64,000 bases of DNA from Nakamurella aerolata (lineage in GTDB: Bacteria; Actinomycetota; Actinomycetes; Mycobacteriales; Nakamurellaceae), in the NCBI RefSeq assembly GCF_013002705.1, contig NZ_JABEND010000011.1, positions 62,001-126,000 on the forward strand, in the 5' to 3' direction. Under the pieces are notes generated by a model that made no database searches, had not been told where the DNA came from, and saw nothing but the letters and a program-made list of their open reading frames with translations. The stretch's first letter is position 1, and every line of letters starts with the position of its first letter. Below are positions 17,565-25,570 of this stretch, piece by piece. The translations under genes and the position numbers were made by a program.

Positions 17565-18677
17565 TCAGGCCTGCGGCTTGATCCGCTCGATGGTGGCGTT
17601 CTCGCCGGCACGACGGGCGATGTGCCCGGCGATCCCGGCGAACAGCAGCGCAACGCCGACCCCGAAGCCGACGGTGCTGAAGAACTGCACGGGGTCGGCC
17701 CTGTCGAAGAGCCGATTCGACCAGTCGGCCGCCGTTCTGGCCACCTGGTCGACGAAGATCACCGCGATTCCGGCGGCGGTCAACAGCACACCGGCGAACC
17801 ACGCCGCGGCGGCCGACCAACCGATCAGCAAGCCCGGAAGAGCGGCCAGCACCACCGACACCACCAGCCCGAACTTGTCGCCGAACCCCACGCCGTTGTC
17901 CGGCCGCACCAGCAGCGCGTACACCAGCGCGCCCAACGCGACGAAAACCACTCCGACAATCGCGCCGAGCAGGTTCGGCCCGAACCGCTTGCGCCGCGGC
18001 GCGAGTTCCACCCGCGGCGGCAACTGCTGGCCGGGCCCCGCGAAGAATCCGGATGACTCGACGCCGGCGTACTCCCGCTGATCGGAACCGGCCGGTGCGT
18101 AACTGGGCGAGCCGCCCGCCGACTCCGCCGACGACGAAGCCGGGAACGGCGCAGGCGGGGCGTCGTGCAGCCCGAGCCCGCCGGGGGCGTCGGACCCGGT
18201 GCCCGAGGCCGGCAACACGGTGGTCGGCGTTGCGCGTTCCACGTCAACGGGATCGTCCTGCACCGGCCGGGAGTACAACGAGCCGCCGGTGTAGTCGGAC
18301 TGCGGATCGTATGCGGCAGTGGAGGGTTGCTCCGCCGCGCCGCTCGACCCGGTCCGGCCGCTCGACCCGGTCCCGCTGGTGTCCGCCCCGCCGGAGCTAC
18401 CGGACCCGGCCCTGGCAGCCGCATCGCTGGAAGCGGTGCGGTCGGACTCGCTCGCGCCGACAGCGGAACCACCCTGGTGCTCGCCGCGTGGGCTTGCCGG
18501 AATGGCGGTGGTCGCTGCGTCAGCGCCGCCCGCCTGGTCGGCCGGCTGCCGGTACGGAGCGGCCGGCGAGGCACCGAGGTTTGCGTTCGAGCCCGACGCG
18601 GAGGCGGAATCGTCCGCCGGACCTGTTGCGCCGGCCGGCGTGTTGGGTGCGGAAGAGCGATCGTCGGGGGTCGTCAT
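17565..18677 (-). CDS. Membrane protein with long disordered N-terminus, unknown function
   Basis: 370 residues. The first 225 are Ser/Gly/Ala/Pro-rich and look disordered. The remainder has four likely membrane helices: LLGAIVGVVFVALGALVYAL, then VVSVVLAALPGLLIGWSAAA, then WFAGVLLTAAGIAVIFVDQV, then a final pair-like segment VGFGVGVALLFAGIAGHIA. A basic APRRKRFG precedes the first helix. I recognise no family with confidence. It converges on rdgB with 14 bp between stops. The N-terminal region could be a cytoplasmic interaction tail. Confidence 0.6.
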   Translation of the reverse strand: MTTPDDRSSAPNTPAGATGPADDSASASGSNANLGASPAAPYRQPADQAGGADAATTAIPASPRGEHQGGSAVGASESDRTASSDAAARAGSGSSGGADTSGTGSSGRTGSSGAAEQPSTAAYDPQSDYTGGSLYSRPVQDDPVDVERATPTTVLPASGTGSDAPGGLGLHDAPPAPFPASSSAESAGGSPSYAPAGSDQREYAGVESSGFFAGPGQQLPPRVELAPRRKRFGPNLLGAIVGVVFVALGALVYALLVRPDNGVGFGDKFGLVVSVVLAALPGLLIGWSAAAAWFAGVLLTAAGIAVIFVDQVARTAADWSNRLFDRADPVQFFSTVGFGVGVALLFAGIAGHIARRAGENATIERIKPQA

Positions 18678-18934
18678 GGCAGCTCACCTCATTGCGTCGG
18701 GACTGGCCGCCGAGCACCGCCAACGGTTGTCAGTGGTCGGGCGATTCCGCCGGCCATCGGTAATCTCGACGCTACGTGCTCGGTGCTGTTGGCGCCCGTC
18801 TTTCCGGCGGAGTGTCCAGTCCGCTGCGGTGGACATCGCCGGTGCCACCGCACTTTTCAGGTGCATTCCGGACGAATCGATCTCAGGGACCGGCGTGCGA
18901 TCGGCCCGAGCGCGGCCGGCCCTAGACTGCTGGC

Positions 18935-19011
18935 GGGGCCGTAGCCCAATTGGCAGAGGCACACGGTTTAGGTCCGTGCCAGTGCGGGTTCGACTCCCGT
19001 CGGCCCCACCA
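18935..19011 (+). tRNA. tRNA-Leu (anticodon TAG)
   Basis: The acceptor arms GGGGCCG (18935-18941) and CGGCCCC (19001-19007) pair perfectly. The anticodon arm is CACGG-TTTAGGT-CCGTG, giving anticodon TAG. The T arm is GCGGG-TTCGACT-CCCGT, and CCA is encoded (19009-19011). The variable region is only about five bases, which is unusual for a leucine tRNA. A TAGACT -10-like hexamer lies at 18923-18928. A bcp gene lies downstream on the opposite strand. Confidence 0.93.
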
Positions 19012-19102
19012 TTCACCATTCATCGTGTCCGCCCCTTTGCGGGCGCCTACCATCCAGACGACGCAGGCCGCGCAGACACCGGCGGCTGCTGCTCGCTGGT
19101 GG

Positions 19103-19591
19103 CTACTGGATCCCGAGCGAGGCGAGCACCCGGCCCACGTGCCCGGTGGCTTTGACGTTGCGCATGGCCTGCTCGATGCGGCCGTCCGCGCCGATGACGA
19201 ACGTCGAGCGGATCACCCCGAGCACGGTCTTGCCGTAGTTCTTCTTCTCGCCGTAGGCGCCGTAGGCCGACAGCACCGTGCGGTCAGGGTCCGAGAGCAG
19301 GATCAGGTCGAGGTCGGAGTCGGCGGCGAACCTCGCGAGCTTGTCAGGGCTGTCCGGGGACAGCCCGATCACCGTGTACTCGGCGCCGTCCAGTGCCGGG
19401 CGCGCTGCGGTGAACTCGCGGGCCTCGGTGGTGCAGCCGGGAGTGCCGGCAGCCGGGTAGGCGAACAAGATCACCTTCCGACCGGCGAAGTCCGATAGCG
19501 ACACCTGCTTTCCCTCGGCGTCCGGCAGGGTGAAATCGGGGGCCTTGTCGCCGACGGCAGGGCCGGATGGTGCGGTGGAGTTGTCAGCCAT
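19103..19591 (-). CDS. bcp: Peroxiredoxin, BCP/AhpC-TSA family
   Basis: A 162-residue thiol peroxidase. The peroxidatic Cys53 lies in AGTPGCTTEA, preceded by the thioredoxin-fold strand KVILFAYP. No second cysteine occurs anywhere in the protein, so it is a 1-Cys type that needs an external thiol such as mycothiol or mycoredoxin for recycling (inference). It reduces hydrogen peroxide and organic hydroperoxides in the cytoplasm. Length is normal. The DUF3618 gene is divergent. Confidence 0.9.
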   Translation of the reverse strand: MADNSTAPSGPAVGDKAPDFTLPDAEGKQVSLSDFAGRKVILFAYPAAGTPGCTTEAREFTAARPALDGAEYTVIGLSPDSPDKLARFAADSDLDLILLSDPDRTVLSAYGAYGEKKNYGKTVLGVIRSTFVIGADGRIEQAMRNVKATGHVGRVLASLGIQ

Positions 19592-19697
19592 ACCGTTAGG
19601 CTAATGAGCCGGGCCGGCAGCCGATGCCGCCTGGTCCGGGTGAGAGCATCACCCCAACCCGCGGATCCAGCGAGACCCAACAGCACCAGGAGGCGAC

Positions 19698-19919
19698 GTG
19701 GCGCGCGACGTCGAAACGATCCAGGCCGAGATAGATCGGGCGCGGAACGCGCTCGCGGTCGCCGTCGACGAGATCAGCGACCGGGCGAACCCGAAGGCGT
19801 TGGCCGAGCGTGGCAAGCAGACCGCCGTTGCGACGCTGAACGATCCCAAGGTGAAGTTCCCGTTGATCGGCGTCGGGGTGTTGATCCTGCTGCTGATCAT
19901 CCGCAAGATCTTCCGCTGA
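19698..19919 (+). CDS. DUF3618 small membrane-anchored protein
   Basis: 73 residues with a GTG start behind an AGGAGGCG ribosome binding site. The N-terminal half (RDVETIQAEIDRARNALAVA, then VDEISDRANPKALAERGK) is a charged helix typical of DUF3618. The C-terminus is one membrane helix (IGVGVLILLLIIRKIFR) with a basic end. Function is unknown. Mycobacteria keep a DUF3618 gene beside bcp, as here. Confidence 0.85.
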   Translation: MARDVETIQAEIDRARNALAVAVDEISDRANPKALAERGKQTAVATLNDPKVKFPLIGVGVLILLLIIRKIFR

Positions 19920-20076
19920 ACTGCGGTCGGCGCCCCGGCGGACCGCCGGCTCGTCCGCAGCTCATTGGGCCGCCGCTGCGCGCGTGACGCTGCCGTCGGC
20001 AGCGGCCGGGCCGGCTCGGATTTCCCACGTACTCTCGGAGCGTTATGCCAAGCGCTCGTCTCACCGAGAGGTTCTC

Positions 20077-21558
20077 ATGCGGGGTTCGCGTCGTGGGTTC
20101 TGCACTGTTACGGCTGCTGCGGTGACGGCGCTGGCGGTGTTGGCGGCAGGTTGCAGTTCCAGCTCCGGCAACGCCGATCCGGCGCCGGTGACGGCGACTG
20201 CGCCGGTCACTACCGGCCCCACCGCCCCGACCGGTCCGGCCGCCGGCAGCGACAACACCGGGACGATCGGCGCGACCAGTGTCGCCGGCCGGGTCGTCGT
20301 GTCGGACGAACCCACGTCTGCGCCGGCCGGATCCTCCGGTCAGCACCCGGCGCCCAGCAACGGCTCCGGCGCCGCCGCGCCGAGTTCGGCAGCTGTCAGC
20401 TCGGCACCGTCGAGCTCGGCTCCGTCGAGTTCGGCACTGTCGAGTTCGGCCCAGGCCAAGCCGAAACCTGTCGCGACCATCAGCTCGACACCGGCGCTCG
20501 GCAGCACAAACATCTCGCCGGTCACCCCCATCACCGTCACGGTCGGCAAGGGCACCATCACCACGATCGATCTGGTGAATCCCAGCGGGTATCACGTCAA
20601 GGGCAAGCTCTCCGGCGACAAGAAGAGTTGGACAACCGCCGAGGTGCTCGGCTACGGCAAGAAGTACACGCTGACCGGCAGCGCCACCGGCGCCGACGGC
20701 AAGGCGGTCCCGATCAAGGGCAGCTACACGGTCGTCACCCCCAAGAACGAGGTGCGCACCACTGTGTATCCGTCGGACGGCATGCAGGTCGGCGTGGCGA
20801 TGCCGATCATCGTCAAATTCCCGTTCGAACCCGAGGACAAGGCGCTGATCGAGAAGAACGTCTCGGTCACCACCACGCCCAAGGTCGAGGGCTCGTGGGG
20901 CTGGGTCAAGCATGACGCCGACGCCAAGGGAAACCCGGTGTGGGGACTGGACTTCCGCCCGAGAACGTACTGGCCGGAAGGCACCAAGGTGCACGTCAGC
21001 GCGCAGCTGTACGGACTCAGGTTCGGCGCCGGCGCATACGGCAAGACGGACATCACCAGCGACTTCACCATTGGGCGCAACCAGGTGGTGAAGGCCGACG
21101 CCCGTACCCACAAGATCGTTGTGGAGCGGGACGGTCGGCCGGTCGCCACCTACAACGCCTCGTACGGGCAAGAGACCGACACCGTTGCCGGCCACGATCC
21201 CAAAGACCGGCAAACCAAATCGGGTGTGCACGTGGTGAACGACATGAAGGAAGACACCGTGATGCGCAGTCCATTGTTCAACTATGCGGAGAAGGAGAAG
21301 TGGGCGGTCCGCATCTCGAACAACGGTGAGTTCATCCATGCCAACCCCAACACCATCAACGAGCAGGGTAAGGCGAACGTCAGCCACGGTTGCATCAACC
21401 TCTCGCTGGCCGACGCCGAGGCCTACTTCAAGACCGCGATGATCGGCGACCCGGTCGAGGTGACCGGCACCGACGTCACGCTCGGGCCGGCCGACGGCGA
21501 CATCTTCGACTGGACGTACAGCTACTCCCAGTGGAAAGACTTCTCGGCGGCCAACTGA
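20077..21558 (+). CDS. L,D-transpeptidase (LdtMt2-like lipoprotein)
   Basis: A 493-residue exported enzyme. Lipobox LAAGCSSS (Cys26) anchors it outside the membrane, and a Ser/Ala/Pro-rich linker to about residue 150 follows. Then come Ig-like domains (Big_10 type, ISPVTPITVTVGKGTI onward) and a YkuD catalytic domain with the active-site segment VSHGCINLS (nucleophile Cys439). A C-terminal WTYSYSQWKDF tail resembles mycobacterial LdtMt2. It forms 3-3 peptidoglycan cross-links. The ATG at 20077 is chosen because it gives a proper signal peptide. Tandem codons (SSAPSSSAPSSSALSSS) occur in the linker. Confidence 0.92.
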   Translation: MRGSRRGFCTVTAAAVTALAVLAAGCSSSSGNADPAPVTATAPVTTGPTAPTGPAAGSDNTGTIGATSVAGRVVVSDEPTSAPAGSSGQHPAPSNGSGAAAPSSAAVSSAPSSSAPSSSALSSSAQAKPKPVATISSTPALGSTNISPVTPITVTVGKGTITTIDLVNPSGYHVKGKLSGDKKSWTTAEVLGYGKKYTLTGSATGADGKAVPIKGSYTVVTPKNEVRTTVYPSDGMQVGVAMPIIVKFPFEPEDKALIEKNVSVTTTPKVEGSWGWVKHDADAKGNPVWGLDFRPRTYWPEGTKVHVSAQLYGLRFGAGAYGKTDITSDFTIGRNQVVKADARTHKIVVERDGRPVATYNASYGQETDTVAGHDPKDRQTKSGVHVVNDMKEDTVMRSPLFNYAEKEKWAVRISNNGEFIHANPNTINEQGKANVSHGCINLSLADAEAYFKTAMIGDPVEVTGTDVTLGPADGDIFDWTYSYSQWKDFSAAN

Positions 21559-21616
21559 TCCGCGGGGGATCGCTGCTGCCTTCGGGTTGCGGCGCTCGGC
21601 GCTCCGTGGCGCAAGC

Positions 21617-22804
21617 TCAGGCCGAGGCCGTCCACCAATCCGCCTGCGGCGCAGGGGTTCCGGCGACGAAGCGTTCGCCAGGAGCGGGCAGCAGCAGCGC
21701 GTCACTGCCGGTGCCACCGCCGGTGCCGGTCTCAGTGTCGGCACCGGTGGCCGCCGCTGCGATGAGGCGCTGCACCGGTTCGGCCCAGTCATGCAGCGCC
21801 AGATTGAAGGTGGCCCAGTGGATCGGCAGCAACAGCTTGCCGCCAAGGTCACCGTGCGCCTGCCAGGCCTGCTCGGGATCCATGTGAATATCCGGCCAGT
21901 ACCGGCTGTACGCGCCGATCGGCAGCACCGTCAGGTCGAAGCCCGAGAAGCGGGCACCGATCTCGGCAAAACCGCTGTGATAGCCGGTGTCTCCGCCGAA
22001 GAACACCCGGTGCCCCGGGCCGGCGATCACCCACGACGACCACAGCGTGTCGTTGCGCCGCAGGCTGCGGCCGGAAAAGTGCCTGGCCTCGACGCAGCTG
22101 ACGGTCAGGTCGCCGACGCGGTGATCGGCACCCCAATCGAGCTCGACGATGCGACCTTCCGCCACGCCCCAGCGCCGCAGGTGCGCTCCGACCCCCACCG
22201 GTACCAGGAACGGGGCGCGCTGGGTGCGCACCAGGTGGTCAACGGTGGCCAGGTCGAGATGGTCGTAGTGATCGTGCGAGATCACCACGGCGGAGAGCTC
22301 AGGCAGTGCCTGCGGATCAATCGGCAATGGATGTAACCGGCGCGGTCCGGTCACTTGGGTGGGGGACACCCGCTCGCTCCATACCGGATCGCACAGCACC
22401 CGCTGGCCGTCAATCTCCAGCAGAACGCTGGCGTGGCCGAGCCAGGTAGCGGCAAGGGCCGCGGGCGGATCCGGGAATGCCGGCGCCATCAAACCTACTG
22501 GCGCGGAAGGCTTCCCATGATCGCCGCGACTGGCCATCAGCCGAATCACCTGCGTCGGCGTCAGCGCATCGGCCAGCACGCTTGCCGGGGTGCGGTTGAC
22601 GAAAGCCCCGTTCCGGTACTGCGGATTGCCGTCGGCGGCGCCGGCCAGTTCCCGCCGGGAGGCGCCCATGGCGTAGCGCAGTTTCCAGCCGAACCGAGCC
22701 GCGGCCGCCAGCGCGGCGCCGCCTGCGGCGAGCCCGATCGCCGCGCCGACAGCACGGCGATGTGAGCTACCACTGGCCCCGGCTGTGGATCTCTTGCTGC
22801 TCAT
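21617..22804 (-). CDS. MBL-fold metal-dependent hydrolase (NAPE-PLD/UlaG-like)
   Basis: 395 residues. An N-terminal hydrophobic segment (AVGAAIGLAAGGAALAAAA) suggests membrane anchoring or export. The metallo-beta-lactamase fold has the metal motif SHDHYDHLD, an upstream TWLGHASVLLEI strand, a later FFGGDTGYHSGF and a final LPIHWATFNLALHDW. This pattern fits the N-acylphosphatidylethanolamine phospholipase D-like group, although bacterial members often have unknown lipid substrates. The ATG at 22804 is used; the longer open frame upstream overlaps the divergent riboswitch leader. Confidence 0.82.
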   Translation of the reverse strand: MSSKRSTAGASGSSHRRAVGAAIGLAAGGAALAAAARFGWKLRYAMGASRRELAGAADGNPQYRNGAFVNRTPASVLADALTPTQVIRLMASRGDHGKPSAPVGLMAPAFPDPPAALAATWLGHASVLLEIDGQRVLCDPVWSERVSPTQVTGPRRLHPLPIDPQALPELSAVVISHDHYDHLDLATVDHLVRTQRAPFLVPVGVGAHLRRWGVAEGRIVELDWGADHRVGDLTVSCVEARHFSGRSLRRNDTLWSSWVIAGPGHRVFFGGDTGYHSGFAEIGARFSGFDLTVLPIGAYSRYWPDIHMDPEQAWQAHGDLGGKLLLPIHWATFNLALHDWAEPVQRLIAAAATGADTETGTGGGTGSDALLLPAPGERFVAGTPAPQADWWTASA

Positions 22805-22903
22805 CGCACCAGTCTGCCTGCTGCCGGGTGGTGTGGTCGCCGTCACTGGAATCCCTCGGCGATGACCGGTTGACGATGGCCCGGCGGCTGTGGCAGCCTC
22901 AAG

Positions 22904-22987
22904 CCAGGTCATGAGTTCCAGCGCACAGCCCCGGCTAGCTGGACGGCAACCCTCCCTCGCGGCGGGGTGCTCCGGGTGAAGACCTGG
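22904..22987 (+). promoter_or_regulatory. SAM-IV riboswitch
   Basis: The closing helix P1 is perfect: CCAGGTC (22904-22910) with GACCTGG (22981-22987). Inside are P2 (CCAGC with GCTGG), the conserved ACGGCAACCCTCC run, GGCGGGGTGCTCCGGGTGA and a possible pseudoknot between CCCGG in the P2 loop and CCGGG near the 3' side. This order is characteristic of the actinobacterial SAM-IV class. It lies far upstream (about 665 nt) of an amino-acid ABC and monooxygenase operon. A leader ORF and a hairpin lie in between, so SAM would be the first of several signals. Confidence 0.85.
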
Positions 22988-23153
22988 CATCGCGGTCGAA
23001 CGACACGATGCAAGCGCGAGCTCGCACGGTAGCGGGCCCTCACCGACGGGAACAATCGCAGTGACCACCGCTCCAGCCTCACCAGCAACCGACAGCGTTC
23101 GCGCCGCACAGCGGCCGCTGCAGCTGTGCCGAGCAAAGCTGTTGCGCCCCACC

Positions 23154-23213
23154 ATGTGCTCTCGCCGTCACATCGATCTGCTACGGGTCTCGTCGGCGCT
23201 CTGTTGCCACTGA
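23154..23213 (+). CDS. Cys-rich leader peptide of the sulfur-salvage operon
   Basis: The frame reads MCSRRHIDLLRVSSALCCH then TGA. The core RRHIDLLRVSSALC matches the family of very short actinobacterial 'putative leader peptides' found before sulfur-assimilation genes. In frame, TTG at 23142 and GTG at 23061 are alternative starts, and no strong ribosome binding site decides between them. Tandem Cys codons just before the stop would stall ribosomes when Cys-tRNA is low, consistent with attenuation at the downstream hairpin. Too short for ordinary gene finding; the motif match is my main evidence. Confidence 0.62.
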   Translation: MCSRRHIDLLRVSSALCCH

Positions 23214-23283
23214 TCAGGCACCGGTAACGCCTCGACGCTGTCGGCAGCGAAGCTGACCGCGCGGCGCCGCTGTCGGCGCCACG

Positions 23284-23338
23284 CCCGGCAGCCGGTGGCG
23301 CCGCTGCCCATGCCTGTGCTGGTGCACCGGCTGCCGGG
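23284..23338 (+). terminator. Strong hairpin, candidate attenuator
   Basis: CCCGGCAGCCGGTG (23284-23297) and CACCGGCTGCCGGG (23325-23338) form a perfect 14-bp stem around a 27-nt loop. There is no U-run, but GC-rich actinobacterial terminators often lack one. It lies 70 nt after the leader-peptide stop and 314 nt before the first structural gene, the place expected for leader-controlled termination. The role is inferred from position. Confidence 0.5.
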
Positions 23339-23370
23339 TCTGCCTCGGATATCCCGACCCGGCGGGCCTT

Positions 23371-23439
23371 CCGGCAGCTCATCCTGCAGTTCCAACCGGC
23401 AGCTCATCTGCAGTTCCACCCTGCAGTTCCATCCTGCAG
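23371..23439. repeat. CTGCAGTTCC repeats in the leader
   Basis: The words CCGGCAGCTCATCCTGCAGT and CTGCAGTTCCAACC are repeated: CCGGCAGCTCAT occurs twice and CTGCAGTTCC three times within 69 bp. There is no coding function visible. They could re-pair in alternative RNA folds of the long leader, or simply be slippage products. Confidence 0.5.
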
Positions 23440-23569
23440 ACCAGACGCCATTGCCCTCTGTTTGCCCTGCTCGTCAGATGCTCGTCAGATCCATCGTCCC
23501 GTCCCGCGACCGACTCGGCCGGCGGCCAGCAGCACACCGCATTCGGCCGGTGCCGCGGCGGTAGCCGGA

Positions 23570-23629
23570 ACCGTGACGAAATAAACCGTGACGAAATAAA
23601 CCGTGACGAAACGAACCGTGACGAAAGAT
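23570..23629 (+). repeat. Four 15-bp tandem repeats just before the ABC operon
   Basis: Four head-to-tail units of ACCGTGACGAAATAA occupy 23570-23629. The first two are identical and the last two diverge at the end. The array is AT-richer than its surroundings and ends 22 bp before the permease start. Each of the first two units contains a complete mini-frame GTG-ACG-AAA-TAA. It may be a set of protein-binding sites (iterons) or a stalling or translation-buffering device. Confidence 0.75.
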
Positions 23630-23651
23630 CGTTGACCTCAAGGACACCTTC

Positions 23652-24791
23652 GTGACAGCCACTCCAGTTACTGCCACCTCAACCCGGTCGACGCCGCACC
23701 CCGCGGCGCCTACGACCGCAACGCAAGCCATCCCAGCGCCAACAACCGCAGCGCCAACAACTGCACCGCCAACAACTGCGGCGCCAACAACTGCACCGCC
23801 AATCACCGCAGCGGATGCCGAATCACCGCCGGCGACTGAGCCGGCGGCGGCACCGAACGCGGCATCGCCACCGCCGGTCGAGCGCCTTCCGGTGGTCGGG
23901 GTGCGGCACCCGTGGCGCTGGGTCGGCATCGCTGCGGTACTGGTGCTGTTGGCTCAGCTGGTGCACGGTTTCGTCACCAACCCGGGTTGGGACTGGCCGA
24001 CGTTCGGCGCCTACTTCGTGTCGGCCACCGTGCTGAAGGCACTATGGGTGACGGTGCAGCTCACCCTGCTCGGAACGGCCCTGGGGTTTGTCCTCGGCAC
24101 GGTACTGGCAGCAATGCGCTTGTCGCGCAGCAGTTTTCTGCGTGTCGTGTCGTGGAGCTATGTATGGGCGTTTCGTTCCATCCCGTTGATCGTCCAGCTG
24201 CTGTTCTGGTTCAACATCGGCTATCTGTACCAAACCCTGCAGGTCGGCGTGCCGTTCGGGCCTGGGCTGTTCTCGGTGCAGACCAACTCGTTGTTCGGGC
24301 CGATGGGCGCGGCGGTGATGGGGCTGGCGCTGCACCAGGCGGCCTATGCCGCCGAGATCATCAGGGGCGGCATCGTGTCGGTGGACGCCGGCCAGCTCGA
24401 GGCTGCCGCGGCACTGGGCTTGCCCCGCCGCCGTCAGTTCTTCAAAATCGTTCTGCCGCAAGCAATGCGCAGCATCCTGCCGAACGGGGCCAACGAGGTC
24501 ATCTCGCTGTTCAAGGGCACATCCATCGTGTCGGTGATGGCGATTCCCGAGTTGTTCTACCAGGTTCAGGTGATCTACGGACGCAACGGCAGAGTGGTGC
24601 CGCTGTTGATGGTGGCGACGGTGTGGTACATCGTCCTCACCACCGCGCTGTCGATTCTGCAGCACTACTTGGAGCGCCGATTCGGCCGCGGCAGCGAGCG
24701 TCATCGAGGCCAATCGGCGGTGCACCGGCTGCGTTCGGGCCTCGCCGCGATCAAGGCCAAGGCGACGGAGTCGGCGGTGACCGGCCGATGA
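23652..24791 (+). CDS. Amino-acid ABC transporter permease
   Basis: 379 residues, GTG start with AGGACACC upstream. The first 80 residues are low-complexity (APTTAPPTT repeats). The rest is a polar amino-acid permease of the HisMQ/TcyL class. The helix WVTVQLTLLGTALGFVLGTV precedes the EAA loop AGQLEAAAALGLPRRRQFFK, and the C-terminal half ends with the VSVMAIPELFYQVQ segment. It is the channel for the ATPase and binding protein encoded next; the ATPase start overlaps its stop. The operon context suggests a sulfur amino acid such as cystine or an S-alkylcysteine as substrate. Confidence 0.82.
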   Translation: MTATPVTATSTRSTPHPAAPTTATQAIPAPTTAAPTTAPPTTAAPTTAPPITAADAESPPATEPAAAPNAASPPPVERLPVVGVRHPWRWVGIAAVLVLLAQLVHGFVTNPGWDWPTFGAYFVSATVLKALWVTVQLTLLGTALGFVLGTVLAAMRLSRSSFLRVVSWSYVWAFRSIPLIVQLLFWFNIGYLYQTLQVGVPFGPGLFSVQTNSLFGPMGAAVMGLALHQAAYAAEIIRGGIVSVDAGQLEAAAALGLPRRRQFFKIVLPQAMRSILPNGANEVISLFKGTSIVSVMAIPELFYQVQVIYGRNGRVVPLLMVATVWYIVLTTALSILQHYLERRFGRGSERHRGQSAVHRLRSGLAAIKAKATESAVTGR

Positions 24792-25570
24792 GCGCCGCAT
24801 CGACCAGTCAGGCGCCGATGATCGAGATCCGCGGCGTGCACAAGTCTTTCGGAGAGCTCACCGTGCTGCGCGGCATCGACCTGCGGATCGACCCAGGAAC
24901 GGTGACGGCCATCATCGGCCCCAGCGGATCAGGCAAGTCGACCCTGCTGCGCACCATCAATCACCTGGAGCAGGCTGACGCCGGCACTGTCACCGTTGCC
25001 GGCACGCTGATCGGCTATCGCCGCCGCGGCGATCGGCTGCATCAGCTGGCCGAGCGGGACCTCCTGCGACAACGCTCGACCATCGGGTTCGTCTTTCAGG
25101 ATTTCAACCTGTTCGGGCACCTGACGGTGCTGCAGAACGTGATCGAAGCCCCGCTGTCCGCACAACGCCGCAAACGGCGCGAGGTGGAACCACTGGCGCG
25201 TGACCTGCTCGCCAGGGTCGGCCTGGCGGACAAGGCCGACGAGTACCCGCGGCGGCTGTCCGGTGGGCAACAGCAGCGGGTCGCCATCGCCAGGGCCCTT
25301 GCCCTGCAGCCAGCGGTGATCCTGTTCGACGAGCCGACCAGCGCCCTTGATCCCGAACTGGTCGGCGAGGTGCTCGAGGTGATCGCCGAGCTGGCCCGCT
25401 CCGGCGCCACCCTCGTCATCGTCACACACGAGATCGGCTTCGCCCGGCGCATTGCAGACACGGTGGCCTTCATGGACGGCGGCCAGATCGTCGAATCCGG
25501 GCCGCCGAACTCAGTTCTCGACCATCCGCAGCACGAGCGCACTCGTGCCTTCCTGTCAAAGGTGTTGTGA
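24788..25570 (+). CDS. Amino-acid ABC transporter ATPase
   Basis: 260 residues beginning at an ATGA overlap with the permease. It has Walker [10 protein letters not shown], the Q-loop VFQDFNLF, signature [15 protein letters not shown], Walker B VILFDEPTSALDPEL and the H-loop VTHEIGF. The FNLF/H-loop wording is typical of polar amino-acid (GlnQ/TcyN) ATPases. It energises uptake with the adjacent permease and lipoprotein. Its stop overlaps the next start by one base. Confidence 0.9.
   Translation: MSAASTSQAPMIEIRGVHKSFGELTVLRGIDLRIDPGTVTAIIGPSGSGKSTLLRTINHLEQADAGTVTVAGTLIGYRRRGDRLHQLAERDLLRQRSTIGFVFQDFNLFGHLTVLQNVIEAPLSAQRRKRREVEPLARDLLARVGLADKADEYPRRLSGGQQQRVAIARALALQPAVILFDEPTSALDPELVGEVLEVIAELARSGATLVIVTHEIGFARRIADTVAFMDGGQIVESGPPNSVLDHPQHERTRAFLSKVL

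Noticed and set aside
19897-21852. Long minus-strand open frame opposite the L,D-transpeptidase
   Set aside because: No recognisable domains, and the plus strand encodes a complete lipoprotein enzyme.
23061-23153. Longer version of the leader peptide from GTG at 23061
   Set aside because: The extra residues are not like the leader family and there is no good ribosome binding site; the ATG or TTG nearer the motif is preferred.
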